A DNA stretch of 64,000 bases from assembly GCA_046154645.1 (NCBI GenBank), contig JBJXDZ010000004.1, positions 1-64,000 of the forward strand, in the 5' to 3' direction. The DNA comes from Ga0077555 sp046154645. GTDB taxonomy: Bacteria; Pseudomonadota; Alphaproteobacteria; Rhizobiales; Hyphomicrobiaceae. Below the pieces are notes generated by a model that made no database searches, was not told the origin of the DNA, and saw nothing but the letters and a program-made list of their open reading frames with translations. The position numbers and the translations under genes were made by a program. Positions 7,964 to 16,532 of this stretch are shown here, piece after piece (position 1 is the first letter of the stretch; each line of letters opens with the position of its first letter).

Positions 7964-8905
7964 TCAAGCTTTTGTAATACGATCGATCTCGGCCAGATCC
8001 TCAGCTGTCAACTGCCAGGACGCCGACTTGACGTTGGCCTCGACCTGCTCGGCACTCGTTGCGCCCGCAATCACACTCGCCACATTGGGCCGCGCCAGCA
8101 GCCACGAGAATGCCAGATCGAGCAGCGAATGGCCGCGCTTCCTGGTGAACGCCGCCAGTTCCTCGGTGACGCGCCAGTTGCGGTCGTTGAGATACTTGTC
8201 GGCCCATCGCTTGGTCTCCGTGAGACGGGCGCCTTGCGGCATGGCCCCACGCGTGTATTTGCCGGTGAGCAGGCCGCAGGCGAGCGGGAAGTAGGGGATC
8301 AGGCCCATCTTGTATTTGCTCATCATCGGCATCAGCTCGCGATCGGCGTCGCGGATGATGAGGCTGTATTCGTCCTGGCACGACACGAACGCATTGAGGT
8401 TACAGCGCCGCGCCGTCTCGGCCGCCTCCACCACCTGCCACGCCGGCAAGTTCGAGCAGCCGATGTAGCGCACCTTGCCCGCCCGCACGAGATCGTCGAG
8501 GGCCCGCAGGGTTTCCTCGATCGGCGTCAGGAGATCGGGCCGGTGCAGCTGATAGAGATCGAAATAGTCCGTCTGCAGGCGCTTCAGGCTGCCTTCGACC
8601 GCGCTCATGATGTAGCGCCGCGCGCCGCCCTTCAACTTGCCAGCCTCGTCCATCTGCATGCCGAACTTGGTCGCGAGCACGATTTTCTGCCGCTTACCGC
8701 CTTTCAGCACCTCGCCCATGGCGGTCTCCGAGCCGCCGCGGTTCGAGTAGATGTCGGCGGTATCGAAAAACGTAATGCCGAGATCGATGGCCTTGTCGAT
8801 GACGCGGCCGGTCTCGCGGGTGTCGATGCGGCCGCCGAAATTGTTGCAGCCGATGCCTACCTGTGAAATGCGGAGGCCCGACGAGCCGAGGTTGCGTTCT
8901 TGCAT
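7964..8905 (-). CDS. aldo/keto reductase
   Basis: NADPH-dependent oxidoreductase of the TIM-barrel AKR superfamily, 313 aa from the ATG at 8905. An upstream extension to 9097 is open but has no AKR similarity and overlaps the divergent promoter region. The catalytic tetrad is D48, Y53, K80 and H121 (FFDTADIYS, ATKFG, YQLHRPD). The C-terminal cofactor segment contains SVIAGATSAEQVEANV. The MQERNLGSSGLRISQVGIGCN start is typical of the YghZ/potassium-channel beta-subunit-like branch. Substrate cannot be read from the sequence. It is transcribed away from the exported-protein gene at 9067, with 161 bases between them. Confidence 0.9.
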   Translation of the reverse strand: MQERNLGSSGLRISQVGIGCNNFGGRIDTRETGRVIDKAIDLGITFFDTADIYSNRGGSETAMGEVLKGGKRQKIVLATKFGMQMDEAGKLKGGARRYIMSAVEGSLKRLQTDYFDLYQLHRPDLLTPIEETLRALDDLVRAGKVRYIGCSNLPAWQVVEAAETARRCNLNAFVSCQDEYSLIIRDADRELMPMMSKYKMGLIPYFPLACGLLTGKYTRGAMPQGARLTETKRWADKYLNDRNWRVTEELAAFTRKRGHSLLDLAFSWLLARPNVASVIAGATSAEQVEANVKSASWQLTAEDLAEIDRITKA

Positions 8906-9066
8906 GTGCGTTGCGTTCCTGTGTGCGCCTGCCGGCATTGAACCGATGCGGTCCTTTGTACGCTTGCCCAGGGGCACCTGCCAACCGGCAGCCAAGCTCG
9001 TCTCCCTCCTGGCCCCCGAATCACGGCATGTCGTTGGCAGGGCGCGCCACATCTGGGAGGGCTTCG

Positions 9067-9522
9067 ATGCCGGGCACTGTCGCAACATGGGCTGCAACTC
9101 TGGGAGGGCTGATCGTCGCCACCGGACTTGTTGTGTCGGCGGGTCAGGCTCAAATGCGGTCGCCGTCCATTTCTTGCAGCATCAGTGACAACAACGTGGT
9201 GCTTGATCTTTATCTGCCGCTGGCGCCGGACGGCAGTGGCGCCGGCGCGCCCTCGAGCCTGCGCGGCGCGCTTGAGATCCAGCACTACAAGATGGCCAAG
9301 GACCGCCGCCGCTGGTCGCTGGACGGCCGTAGCCCGAGCCTGATCTGGAACTACGGCGACGACCTGAAGCTGCGGCTGCTGCTGGCACCTGGTGACGCCC
9401 TCGTCGATCTGGTGATCGAGACCCGGCAGCGCATCGGCACCATCGGTCATGCGGGCACGTTTCGCCTCGAAACCGGTGAAGGCGTGAAGGTGCAGGGCCG
9501 GGCCGAGTGCCAGGTCGGCTGA
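9067..9522 (+). CDS. exported protein of unknown function
   Basis: A 151-residue protein with GGGAGGG seven bases before the ATG. Residues 1-28 form a long signal peptide ending SAGQA. The mature part begins RSPSISCSISDNNVVLDLYLPL and is predicted all-beta, with a KDRRRWSLDGRSPSLIW segment and two cysteines (near residues 39 and 148) that may pair. I do not recognise the family. It is divergent from the aldo/keto reductase and followed by a UPF0114 gene 166 bases later. Confidence 0.7.
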   Translation: MPGTVATWAATLGGLIVATGLVVSAGQAQMRSPSISCSISDNNVVLDLYLPLAPDGSGAGAPSSLRGALEIQHYKMAKDRRRWSLDGRSPSLIWNYGDDLKLRLLLAPGDALVDLVIETRQRIGTIGHAGTFRLETGEGVKVQGRAECQVG

Positions 9523-9688
9523 GAGCCGTGTCGTACGACACCTTCGTGACAATCCACGCGTCGACCGCGACGTCGCGAGATCGCGCGCCAGTTTTGCTCG
9601 GCCGATTGCGGTGCTATAGAGCTGGCCGCTGCCACTGACGGATTCCCGACATCGCCTCACATCGGGCGCACCAACCACGATTGGCTCT

Positions 9689-10243
9689 ATGGACCCCACA
9701 TACGCGAAGCAACGCCGGCTGCTGGCGACGATGATCTTCGGCTCGCGCTGGCTGCAGGTGCCCCTGTATCTGGGGCTCATCCTGGCGCAATGCGTCTATG
9801 TCGTGCTGTTCCTGAAGGAGCTGTGGCACCTCGTCATCAACGCCGGCAAGTTCAACGAGCAGGAAATCATGCTCATCGTGCTGGCGCTGATCGATGTGGT
9901 GATGATCTCGAACCTGCTCGTCATGGTCATCGTCGGCGGCTACGAGACGTTCGTATCGCGGCTCGATCTCAAGGGCCATCCCGATCAGCCGGAGTGGCTC
10001 GATCAGGTCAACGCCAGTGTGCTCAAGATCAAGCTCGCCATGGCCATCATCGGCATCTCGTCGATTCACTTGTTAAAAACGTTCATCGAGGCGGGCAATC
10101 TCGGCCGGCAGGGCGCCAAGCTCACCGAGGCCGCGGTCATGTGGCAGACCATCATCCACGTCATTTTCATTCTCTCCGCCATCGGCATCGCCTACGTCGA
10201 CCGGCTGTCGCATCCGGTCCATGCCAAGCCCGAGAAGCATTGA
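9689..10243 (+). CDS. UPF0114 (YqhA-type) inner-membrane protein
   Basis: A 184-residue integral membrane protein. The opening RWLQVPLYLGLILAQ, the central ISNLLVMVIVGGYETFVSR and the following KLAMAIIGISSIHLLKTFI are the strongly conserved segments of the YqhA/UPF0114 family. Three to four transmembrane helices lie at about 20-42, 62-84, 110-130 and 145-165. Function is unknown in general; the family is widespread. No partner gene is evident. Confidence 0.92.
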   Translation: MDPTYAKQRRLLATMIFGSRWLQVPLYLGLILAQCVYVVLFLKELWHLVINAGKFNEQEIMLIVLALIDVVMISNLLVMVIVGGYETFVSRLDLKGHPDQPEWLDQVNASVLKIKLAMAIIGISSIHLLKTFIEAGNLGRQGAKLTEAAVMWQTIIHVIFILSAIGIAYVDRLSHPVHAKPEKH

Positions 10244-10391
10244 AGCGACAAGCATTAGGCCCGGCATAAGCCCAGCTTCGCGCGCCCGGCGGATGGGTCG
10301 TCGCCGCGCGATGCCAGGTGCTCGATCCGCCATCACCGTTGGCAAGGGGGCAGCGCTTGCCTAATGTCGGGCAATCCAGCTGGGAGGCCCC

Positions 10392-12089
10392 ATGTCACCG
10401 AATGATTCTGGCTTGCAGCCTGCAGGCACCACGGCCGCCGCCATCGACCCCATCACCGTGTCCGTGGTCCAGCACCGCCTGCACGCCATCGTCGAGGAAA
10501 TGGGCGAGGCCATGTTGCGCACCGCCTACTCGCAGATCCTCAATTCCAGCCGCGATTTCTCGACCGGCATCTGCGACGCGCGCGGCCGTCTGATCGCGCA
10601 GGCCGAGCATGTGCCGGTGCACGTCGGCGCCCTGCCCTTCGCCGCCCGCTCGGTCGGCGAAGCCTTCGCCGGCGACATTCATGAAGGCGACGTGTTCCTG
10701 CTCAACGATCCCTATCACGGCGGCAATCACTTGCCTGATGTCACCGTCTTCGTGCCCGTCTTCATGGATGGCATCCACGCCTTCTGGTCGATCAACCGCG
10801 CCCACATGAGCGACATCGGCGGCTCCACGCACGGCGCCTACAACCCCGGCGCCACCGAGATCTATCAGGAGGGCCTGCGCATCACGCCACTGCGCATCGC
10901 CGATAAGGGCGCCCTGCGCGAGGATCTGCTGCGCATGATCGCCATCAACGTGCGCCACCCCAAGGATTTCCGCGGCGATCTCGCGGCCATGATCGGTTCG
11001 GCCAAGCTGTGTGAAAAACGAGTGCTGGAGCTGATCGCCGAGCAGGGGAGCGCACGGCTCACCCTCGCCATCGAGGCGATGCTGGATGGCGCCGAGCGCC
11101 AAGCCCGCGCCATCGTGGCCGCCTGGAAACCCGGCGTCTACCACGGCGAAGCGACGCTCGACGACGACGGCTTCGGGCGCACCGATATTGTTATCCGCGC
11201 CAAGGTGACGGTGTCAGGCAGCGACGTCGAGGTCGATCTCACGGGCTCGGACGCGGAGGCCGTCAGCTTCATCAATTCCTCGCACGCCAACATGCAATCG
11301 GCCTGCGCCATGGCGTTCTTCTATCTGATCGATCCCGACATCCCGAAGAACGACGGCTCGCTGCGGCCATTGGCGGTCAAAGCCAGGCCCGGCACCATCG
11401 TGTGGGCGAACGACGGCCGCCCCGTCACCATGTGCACCAGTCACTGCTCCAACGAGATCGTCGAAGCGATCGTGGTGGCGCTTTCCAGTGCCTGCCCGGA
11501 CCGTGTCATGGGCGGCTGGGGCCGGCGCTTCCGCATCGCCATCAAGGGCGAGGATCCCCGCACGGGGCGCAGCTTCATCTGGCATCTGTTCCAGGCGCGG
11601 CCGGGTGGTGGCGGTTCCATCGCCGGTGACGGCTACAACTCGGTCGGTGAGTGGCACTCGGCCGGCGGCATCAAGTTCGGCTCCATCGAGGTGGCCGAGG
11701 TGCGCTTCCCCTTCCTGTTCGTGTCTCACGAATATCTGCCCAATTCAGGCGGTGACGGGCAATTCCGCGGCGGCACTGGCGGCACGCTCGATATGGTGAT
11801 TGAGACCGCCAAGCCGGCGCTAGGCAACACCGCAGGGGACGGCGTGCGCCACGGCGCGCGCGGCATGCTTGGCGGCAAGGACGGCAAGCCCCACCATTAC
11901 GTCCTGCGCTCGGCCAAGGGCGGCGACCGCGTGCTGGCCACCAAGACCGTCGGCGTCGTCATCCAGCCGGGTGACCGCCTGCTCGTCGAGTCCGGCGGCG
12001 GCGGCGGCTGGGGTGACCCAGCGAAACGCACGTCGGAGGCGCGGCAGCGTGATGGCATCCTCGGCTTGGTCGAAACTCTCAAGCGATAG
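10392..12089 (+). CDS. hyuB: hydantoinase B / N-methylhydantoinase-type subunit
   Basis: One of two subunits of the ATP-dependent hydantoinase/5-oxoprolinase/acetone carboxylase superfamily, which open cyclic amides such as hydantoins or oxoproline. 565 aa, start ATG 10392 with GGGAGG upstream. Family landmarks in order are VQHRLHAIVEEMGEAMLRTAYS, FSTGICDARGRLIAQAEH, VPVHVGALPFAARSVGEAF, LLNDPYHGGNHLPDVTVF and, near the C terminus, LLVESGGGGGWGDP. The matching A subunit lies at 14341, separated by three genes. In most genomes the two subunits are adjacent, with A first. The exact cyclic amide substrate is unknown. Confidence 0.93.
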   Translation: MSPNDSGLQPAGTTAAAIDPITVSVVQHRLHAIVEEMGEAMLRTAYSQILNSSRDFSTGICDARGRLIAQAEHVPVHVGALPFAARSVGEAFAGDIHEGDVFLLNDPYHGGNHLPDVTVFVPVFMDGIHAFWSINRAHMSDIGGSTHGAYNPGATEIYQEGLRITPLRIADKGALREDLLRMIAINVRHPKDFRGDLAAMIGSAKLCEKRVLELIAEQGSARLTLAIEAMLDGAERQARAIVAAWKPGVYHGEATLDDDGFGRTDIVIRAKVTVSGSDVEVDLTGSDAEAVSFINSSHANMQSACAMAFFYLIDPDIPKNDGSLRPLAVKARPGTIVWANDGRPVTMCTSHCSNEIVEAIVVALSSACPDRVMGGWGRRFRIAIKGEDPRTGRSFIWHLFQARPGGGGSIAGDGYNSVGEWHSAGGIKFGSIEVAEVRFPFLFVSHEYLPNSGGDGQFRGGTGGTLDMVIETAKPALGNTAGDGVRHGARGMLGGKDGKPHHYVLRSAKGGDRVLATKTVGVVIQPGDRLLVESGGGGGWGDPAKRTSEARQRDGILGLVETLKR

Positions 12090-12284
12090 GACCAGGCTGC
12101 CCGGACACCGGCGTGGCGACAGAATGGGGAGTGGTGAGGCGAGTCCGACAAGGCTTGGCGTCAGTACGGGACGGCAATCGATGTCGGCATAGACGCAACT
12201 TCTGTCACCTTGGTAGGGTGCAAGTCACGGTCCGCGCTCAGCAGTAGAATGTGCCCATGCCCGGTGAACTGTCGAGGGTTGGCG

Positions 12285-13211
12285 ATGTCGGATTGGTCGC
12301 CCAATAGAGCGCTTAAGGCTCTGCAGCAATTTCTTGCCGAATTTGGGCTTCGGGAGCCGGCCGTCCAACTCGTCAGCTTCAGGCAGACGGCCATCTATCG
12401 TCTCCCCGGTATCGGCGCCTCCCTTCGCGTCTATGGCCCCGGAGAGGATACGATGAGGGGGGACCGCATGATCGCGCTGGCAAAGTACTTGGCTGAAACG
12501 GATTTCCCCGCCATCCGTTTGCATCCTGATTTCGTGTCGCAGCCCATTGATCTGGCGGGCCTGAAGGCCTCCGTTTGGCAATGGATCGAAGCCGACCGAT
12601 TGCCGACAGATGCCGATCTGAGGTTTGGGAGATTGCTCAGAAGCTTGCACGACATGCCCGTGGACAGCTCGCTGGCGCTTCCGTCTTTCGATCCCGTCAG
12701 AACGGTCCGGCAGCGGCTCGACAGGTTGGAGAGAGAGCGAAAAGTCCGGCCTGAAGACATCGCGTGCCTCAAAGTCTCGCTGGCGCGCGCTATCGATATG
12801 GGCGGGGAGCTGCGAGCATCACGTCTAGGCAGCGGCCTCATCCACGGTGATGCGATGCCAGGCAACATGATCATCAGCCACGGAGCGGCGGTGCTCATCG
12901 ATCTGGACTCGGGCGCCTGGGGAGGCCGCGAGTGGGACCTAGTTCCAATGGCCGTCGTCGCGAAGCGCTTTGATGCCAGCCACGAGCGATGGAACCGGTT
13001 TGTCGCGGGTTATGGAGCGGACCCACGCGACTTCTCCGGATTTGAGGCAGCAACCCTCATAAAGCAATTGACGATGACAACGTACCTTTGTTTGAGCGCG
13101 GGTCATTCGGCGGAGATTGACGCTGAAATTCGCAGCCGGTTGCGCATGTGGCGCGAATGGGATCTCGTCGGACAATGGCGTTCTGGCTTCACTGTCGCGG
13201 CAAATGACTAA
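12285..13211 (+). CDS. aminoglycoside-phosphotransferase-fold kinase
   Basis: A small-molecule kinase of the APH/choline kinase fold, 308 aa from ATG 12285 (GAGGG upstream). The Brenner motif is H187-G-D189-x4-N194 (HGDAMPGN) and the metal-binding aspartates follow in LIDLDSGAWGGREWDL at about 206-208. The N-lobe around 35-55 contains AIYRLPG and SLRVYG in place of the usual nucleotide loop. The similarity is to generic phosphotransferase-family proteins, not to a known resistance enzyme; no antibiotic phenotype should be assumed. It lies between hyuB and the HicBA module. Its codon use looks less GC-biased than the hydantoinase genes on either side. Confidence 0.85.
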   Translation: MSDWSPNRALKALQQFLAEFGLREPAVQLVSFRQTAIYRLPGIGASLRVYGPGEDTMRGDRMIALAKYLAETDFPAIRLHPDFVSQPIDLAGLKASVWQWIEADRLPTDADLRFGRLLRSLHDMPVDSSLALPSFDPVRTVRQRLDRLERERKVRPEDIACLKVSLARAIDMGGELRASRLGSGLIHGDAMPGNMIISHGAAVLIDLDSGAWGGREWDLVPMAVVAKRFDASHERWNRFVAGYGADPRDFSGFEAATLIKQLTMTTYLCLSAGHSAEIDAEIRSRLRMWREWDLVGQWRSGFTVAAND

Positions 13212-13816
13212 GTGTGAGTCTACCGTGAGGCCGTCGTGCAACTCGAGCGCCGACATTGGCAACCTGAATCTCTCGGGCACAAAAGGAGACAGCTACCAAT
13301 TACCCCACCGCGGAGAATGGTAAAGCGGATAGCAATAATGCCGAATTGGGGGGCCGTCAGCATTATTGGTCGTTGTCCCTATTTCTCGTGTCCCTATTTC
13401 TCGCTGTTTTTCCGTGCGACGTTTACCCTATTGCCGCGGAAACGAGGTTAACTCACGCACGAGCGCGCGGGCAGGCTGCGGCACCTCGGCCGCACCCAGG
13501 GTAGCCGACACAAGGCTGACCGCGCTGCCTGAGCCTCCCTGAGCGTGCGCGAGGCCTTCGCCACATCGGCCACCCCTGAACGGGCGATGGGTCCTCGAAC
13601 CTGCCAGAGAGTTCTTCGACCTCCTACGGCGCGTTCCGGTCACGGGACCGGCGACACGATCGGCAAAAGCCCAGTCGAGAACCCGCAGATCGCGCAGGCT
13701 GCCGCTCCAGTTGGTAGCTGTGCCTGTGTTCATAAGATCAAAGCGTACACCAAGATCAGTTGGCGCATGCTAGTCTGATGGCTTAAATTCGAGCTTTCAA
13801 TCCTAGGAGAGTCAAC
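13212..13816. other. 600-base gene-free region with short repeats upstream of hicBA
   Basis: No credible gene on either strand. It contains a nine-base inverted repeat CAATAATGC (13333-13341) / GCATTATTG (13360-13368) and, just after it, a tandem duplication of GTCCCTATTTCTCG (13375-13388 and 13390-13403). The last 80 bases are AT-richer and probably hold the hicBA promoter. The arrangement looks like leftover DNA from an insertion between the hydantoinase genes, but no transposase remnant is visible. Confidence 0.5.
13375..13403. repeat. 15-base-period tandem repeat
   Basis: GTCCCTATTTCTCG occurs twice with one base between copies, immediately to the right of the CAATAATGC/GCATTATTG inverted repeat. 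No function recognised. Confidence 0.8.
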
Positions 13817-14047
13817 TTGGCTGGCACCCGTGCATATGACGTCCTGCTGCGACCGGAACCTGAAGGTGGTTTCACGGTTCGCGTTCCCGCATTGCCGGAA
13901 ATCGTCACGTTCGGGGCGGATGAGGCCGAAGCGCTCGCCATGGCTCAGGAAGCCATTGAACTCGTCGTGGAGGATCGCACGGCTCGCGGTGAACCCATTC
14001 CGGCTCCCGATGCAATTCGGTTGCGGACCGTGTCCGTGCCAGCATGA
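13817..14047 (+). CDS. hicB: HicB-family antitoxin
   Basis: Antitoxin of a type II toxin-antitoxin pair; it neutralises HicA and represses the operon. 76 aa starting at TTG 13817. That start is decided by AGGAGA at 13805-13810, six bases upstream; there is no in-frame ATG or GTG before the conserved domain. The partially degraded RNase H-like fold is recognisable: AYDVLLRPEPEGGFTVRVPALPE, then TFGADEAEALAMAQEAIELVVEDR, and the tail GEPIPAP. It lacks a separate C-terminal DNA-binding domain, like the short HicB forms. The stop overlaps the hicA start (ATGA). Gene order is antitoxin first, the reverse of E. coli hicAB but common elsewhere. Confidence 0.9.
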   Translation: MAGTRAYDVLLRPEPEGGFTVRVPALPEIVTFGADEAEALAMAQEAIELVVEDRTARGEPIPAPDAIRLRTVSVPA

Positions 14048-14280
14048 GCCCGCGTCGCCTGCCGTCTATCACCGGCCGAGAGGTTATTCGGGCTCTTGAA
14101 AAGGCGGGCTTTGTGGTCTCGCGTATCAAGGGCAGTCATCATCGGTTGATCCACGCCACCGATGCTTCGCGAGCGACGACCGTCTCAGTTCACAAGGGCC
14201 GGGATCTGCCGCGCGGAACGCTCGGCGACATCATCGAGCAGGCAGGTCTGACAGAAGATGAATTCCTTGATCTGCTGTAA
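14044..14280 (+). CDS. hicA: HicA-family mRNA interferase toxin
   Basis: Small double-stranded RNA-binding-fold ribonuclease that blocks translation when free of HicB. 78 aa. The core reads VIRALEKAGFVVSRIKGSHH with the catalytic-type histidine in G30-S31-H32-H33, followed by TTVSVHKGRDLPRGTL and the C-terminal helix DIIEQAGLTEDEFLDLL. Every family hallmark is present, so the toxin is probably active. It overlaps hicB by four bases, ensuring coupled translation. It lies 60 bases before hyuA, splitting the hydantoinase locus. Confidence 0.93.
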   Translation: MSPRRLPSITGREVIRALEKAGFVVSRIKGSHHRLIHATDASRATTVSVHKGRDLPRGTLGDIIEQAGLTEDEFLDLL

Positions 14281-14340
14281 GGTGTCCATCACGTTCATGC
14301 ATCTTGTATCGGTCGGAAGTTTGTACTGAGGAACGGTCGC

Positions 14341-16383
14341 ATGTTTCGCATTGGTATCGACGTCGGCGGCACGTTCACGGATTTCGTCGGCGTCGACGAC
14401 ACCGGTGCCTGCACCTTCGCCAAATCGGCATCGACGCCGGAGGATCCTTCCATCGGTGTCATGACGGGCCTCGATGGGCTCGCTGCTGCGCTGGGGCTCG
14501 ACCGGCCAACCCTGCTCAAGCAGACCGAGCGCATCGTGCATGGCACGACCGTCGCCACCAATGCCCTGCTGGAGCGCAAGGGCGCCCGCGTCGGCCTCAT
14601 CACCACGCGCGGCCATCGCGACGTCATCGAGATGCGCGAAGGCCTCAAGCCCGAGGAGCGCTACAACCTGCGCATGACGCCGCCGGAGCCGCTGGTGCCG
14701 CGCAATCTGCGGCTCGGTGTGACCGAGCGCATGCGCGCCGATGGCTCGATCATGACGCCGCTCGACAGGGCGGACCTGGCCCACGCTATCGGCGCGTTGC
14801 AGGCGGCCAAGGTCGCTTCGGTCGCCATCTGCTTCTTGCACGCCTGGAAGAATGCGAGCCACGAGGAGGAAGCCGCCGCGGCCGTACGTGCCGCCATGCC
14901 CGGCACCTATGTCACCACGTCAGCCAGCGTCTTTCCGCAGATCAAGGAGTACGAGCGCGTCTCCACCACCATCGTCAACGCCTATGTCGGCCCCGTCGTC
15001 GACCGCTATATGCAGCGCCTGGTGGTGCGCCTGAGGGAGGCCGGCTTCACCGCACCCTTGCTGATCATGTTGTCGCATGGCGGTGTGGCACCGGTCGAGG
15101 AAGCCGTGCGGCTCGCGGCTGCTACCGTGCTCTCGGGGCCGGCCGGCGGTGTCGCTGGCGCGCGTTATGCGGCCGAGTTGCTGGCAACGCCCAATCTCAT
15201 TCCCTTCGACATGGGCGGCACCTCCACCGACATCTCGCTTATTCGAGCGAGCACGCCGGGCGTGTCCATCGAACGCGGCATCGCCGGCCAGCGCATCGCC
15301 TTGCCAAGCCTCGACATCGTCACGCTGGGGGCCGGTGGCGGCTCGATCGCGCGCGTTGATCAGGGCGGCTTCCTGCATGTCGGCCCCGAGAGCGCGGGTG
15401 CCAAGCCAGGGCCTGCCTGCTACAGCCGCGGGGGCGATCTGCCGACCGTCACGGACGCCAATCTGGTGCTCGGCTATCTCGATCCCGCGGGTCTGCTGGG
15501 TGGACGCATGCAGCTCGATGCCGTGGCGGCCGAGCGTGTCCTGGGTGGCCTCGGCGAGCGGCTTGGTCTCGATGCCATTGCCGCTGCAGCAGGCGTGTGG
15601 CGCGTCATCAACGGCCGCATGGCTGAGGGTATTCGCCTCGTTTCGGTGCGTCGTGGTGTCGATCCCGCGGGCTTTGCGCTGCTGGCTTTCGGTGGCGCGG
15701 CGGGCTTGCATGTGACAGCGGTGGCGCGGCAGCTCTCTATGCGTCGGGTGGTGGTGCCGCGTGTCGCTTCGGTGCTCTCGGCCTGGGGCATGCTGGCCAG
15801 CGACATCCGCTACGAGATTTCACGCACGCATATCGGCGACAGCGCCACGATGGATGACCGCGCCTTGCGCAGCCTATTCGACGGCATGGAGCAGGAGGGC
15901 CGCGCCAAGCTCGATAAGGATTTCGCCGGCCCGGTGCGCATCGCGCGCAGCGCCGACATGCGCTATGGCGAACAGATCTTCGAGATCAATGTCCCGCTGG
16001 ATGGCCTCGACTGGAGCGCGCCGGGTTTGGCGGCCCGCATTAGCGATCGCTTCCACCTGCGCCACGAGGAGCTTTACACCTATGCGCAGCGCGGCAACGA
16101 AGTCGTGCTGGTGAACGCCCGCACAGCCGTCATCGGGGCGCTGCCCTCGCTGCCGAGCGAGCCGCTGCTCGCCGTCAGCGGACCAGCGACTCCGATCCGC
16201 CGGCAGCGGCTCCACCTCGATGGTTGGCTCGAGGCGCCGGTGTATCGCTTCGAAGCCTTGGCGCCGGGCCAGGAGATTGCCGGTCCAGCCCTCGTCGAGG
16301 GTGAGACGACGGTGGTGCTGCTCGCCAAGGCCGATAAGGCGCGCGTGACCCCGCACGGTTGGCTCGATATAGAGGTGCTCTGA
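14341..16383 (+). CDS. hyuA: hydantoinase A / N-methylhydantoinase-type ATP-binding subunit
   Basis: The ATP-binding subunit partner of HyuB. 680 aa, start ATG 14341 preceded by GAGGAA. The N-terminal acetate-kinase-like phosphate loop is DVGGTFTDFVGVD (residues 7-19). Then come HGTTVATNALLERKGARVGL, TRGHRDVIEM, PQIKEYERVSTTIVNAYVGP, the second nucleotide-binding segment DMGGTSTDISL and the GAGGGSIA turn near residue 330. The C-terminal 250 residues carry the region with YGEQIFEINV seen in hydantoinase A proteins. It follows hicBA by 60 bases with no terminator visible, so it could be co-transcribed with the toxin-antitoxin module. Confidence 0.93.
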   Translation: MFRIGIDVGGTFTDFVGVDDTGACTFAKSASTPEDPSIGVMTGLDGLAAALGLDRPTLLKQTERIVHGTTVATNALLERKGARVGLITTRGHRDVIEMREGLKPEERYNLRMTPPEPLVPRNLRLGVTERMRADGSIMTPLDRADLAHAIGALQAAKVASVAICFLHAWKNASHEEEAAAAVRAAMPGTYVTTSASVFPQIKEYERVSTTIVNAYVGPVVDRYMQRLVVRLREAGFTAPLLIMLSHGGVAPVEEAVRLAAATVLSGPAGGVAGARYAAELLATPNLIPFDMGGTSTDISLIRASTPGVSIERGIAGQRIALPSLDIVTLGAGGGSIARVDQGGFLHVGPESAGAKPGPACYSRGGDLPTVTDANLVLGYLDPAGLLGGRMQLDAVAAERVLGGLGERLGLDAIAAAAGVWRVINGRMAEGIRLVSVRRGVDPAGFALLAFGGAAGLHVTAVARQLSMRRVVVPRVASVLSAWGMLASDIRYEISRTHIGDSATMDDRALRSLFDGMEQEGRAKLDKDFAGPVRIARSADMRYGEQIFEINVPLDGLDWSAPGLAARISDRFHLRHEELYTYAQRGNEVVLVNARTAVIGALPSLPSEPLLAVSGPATPIRRQRLHLDGWLEAPVYRFEALAPGQEIAGPALVEGETTVVLLAKADKARVTPHGWLDIEVL

Positions 16384-16392
16384 AACCAATTC

Positions 16393-16480
16393 CCCTCTCC
16401 CCGTTCTGCACCTGGAGAGGGTTAGGGTGAGGGGCGGCGACGAACGCTCAGTCAGCGGCGGCCCTCACCCCAATCCTCTC
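16393..16480. repeat. palindromic intergenic repeat (REP-like)
   Basis: GAGAGGGTTAGGGTGAGGGG at 16415-16434 is mirrored by CCCTCACCCCAATCCTCTC at 16462-16480, and an inner CCCCTCTCC precedes it. The same CCCTCACCC / CCTCTCCCC vocabulary recurs at 42634, 49502, 50737 and 50848, showing a dispersed family. Confidence 0.75.
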
Positions 16481-16532
16481 TTCATGGTGTGCAGGATCGG
16501 GTTGCGAGAGTGCGCTTGCGGAGCCCGCCACC

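Noticed and set aside
8906..9097. Extended aldo/keto reductase start
   Set aside because: Extra 64 residues have no AKR similarity and occupy the divergent promoter region.
12285..13211. Antibiotic-resistance phosphotransferase
   Set aside because: Has the fold's catalytic motifs but no specific similarity to known resistance enzymes; context is hydantoin metabolism.
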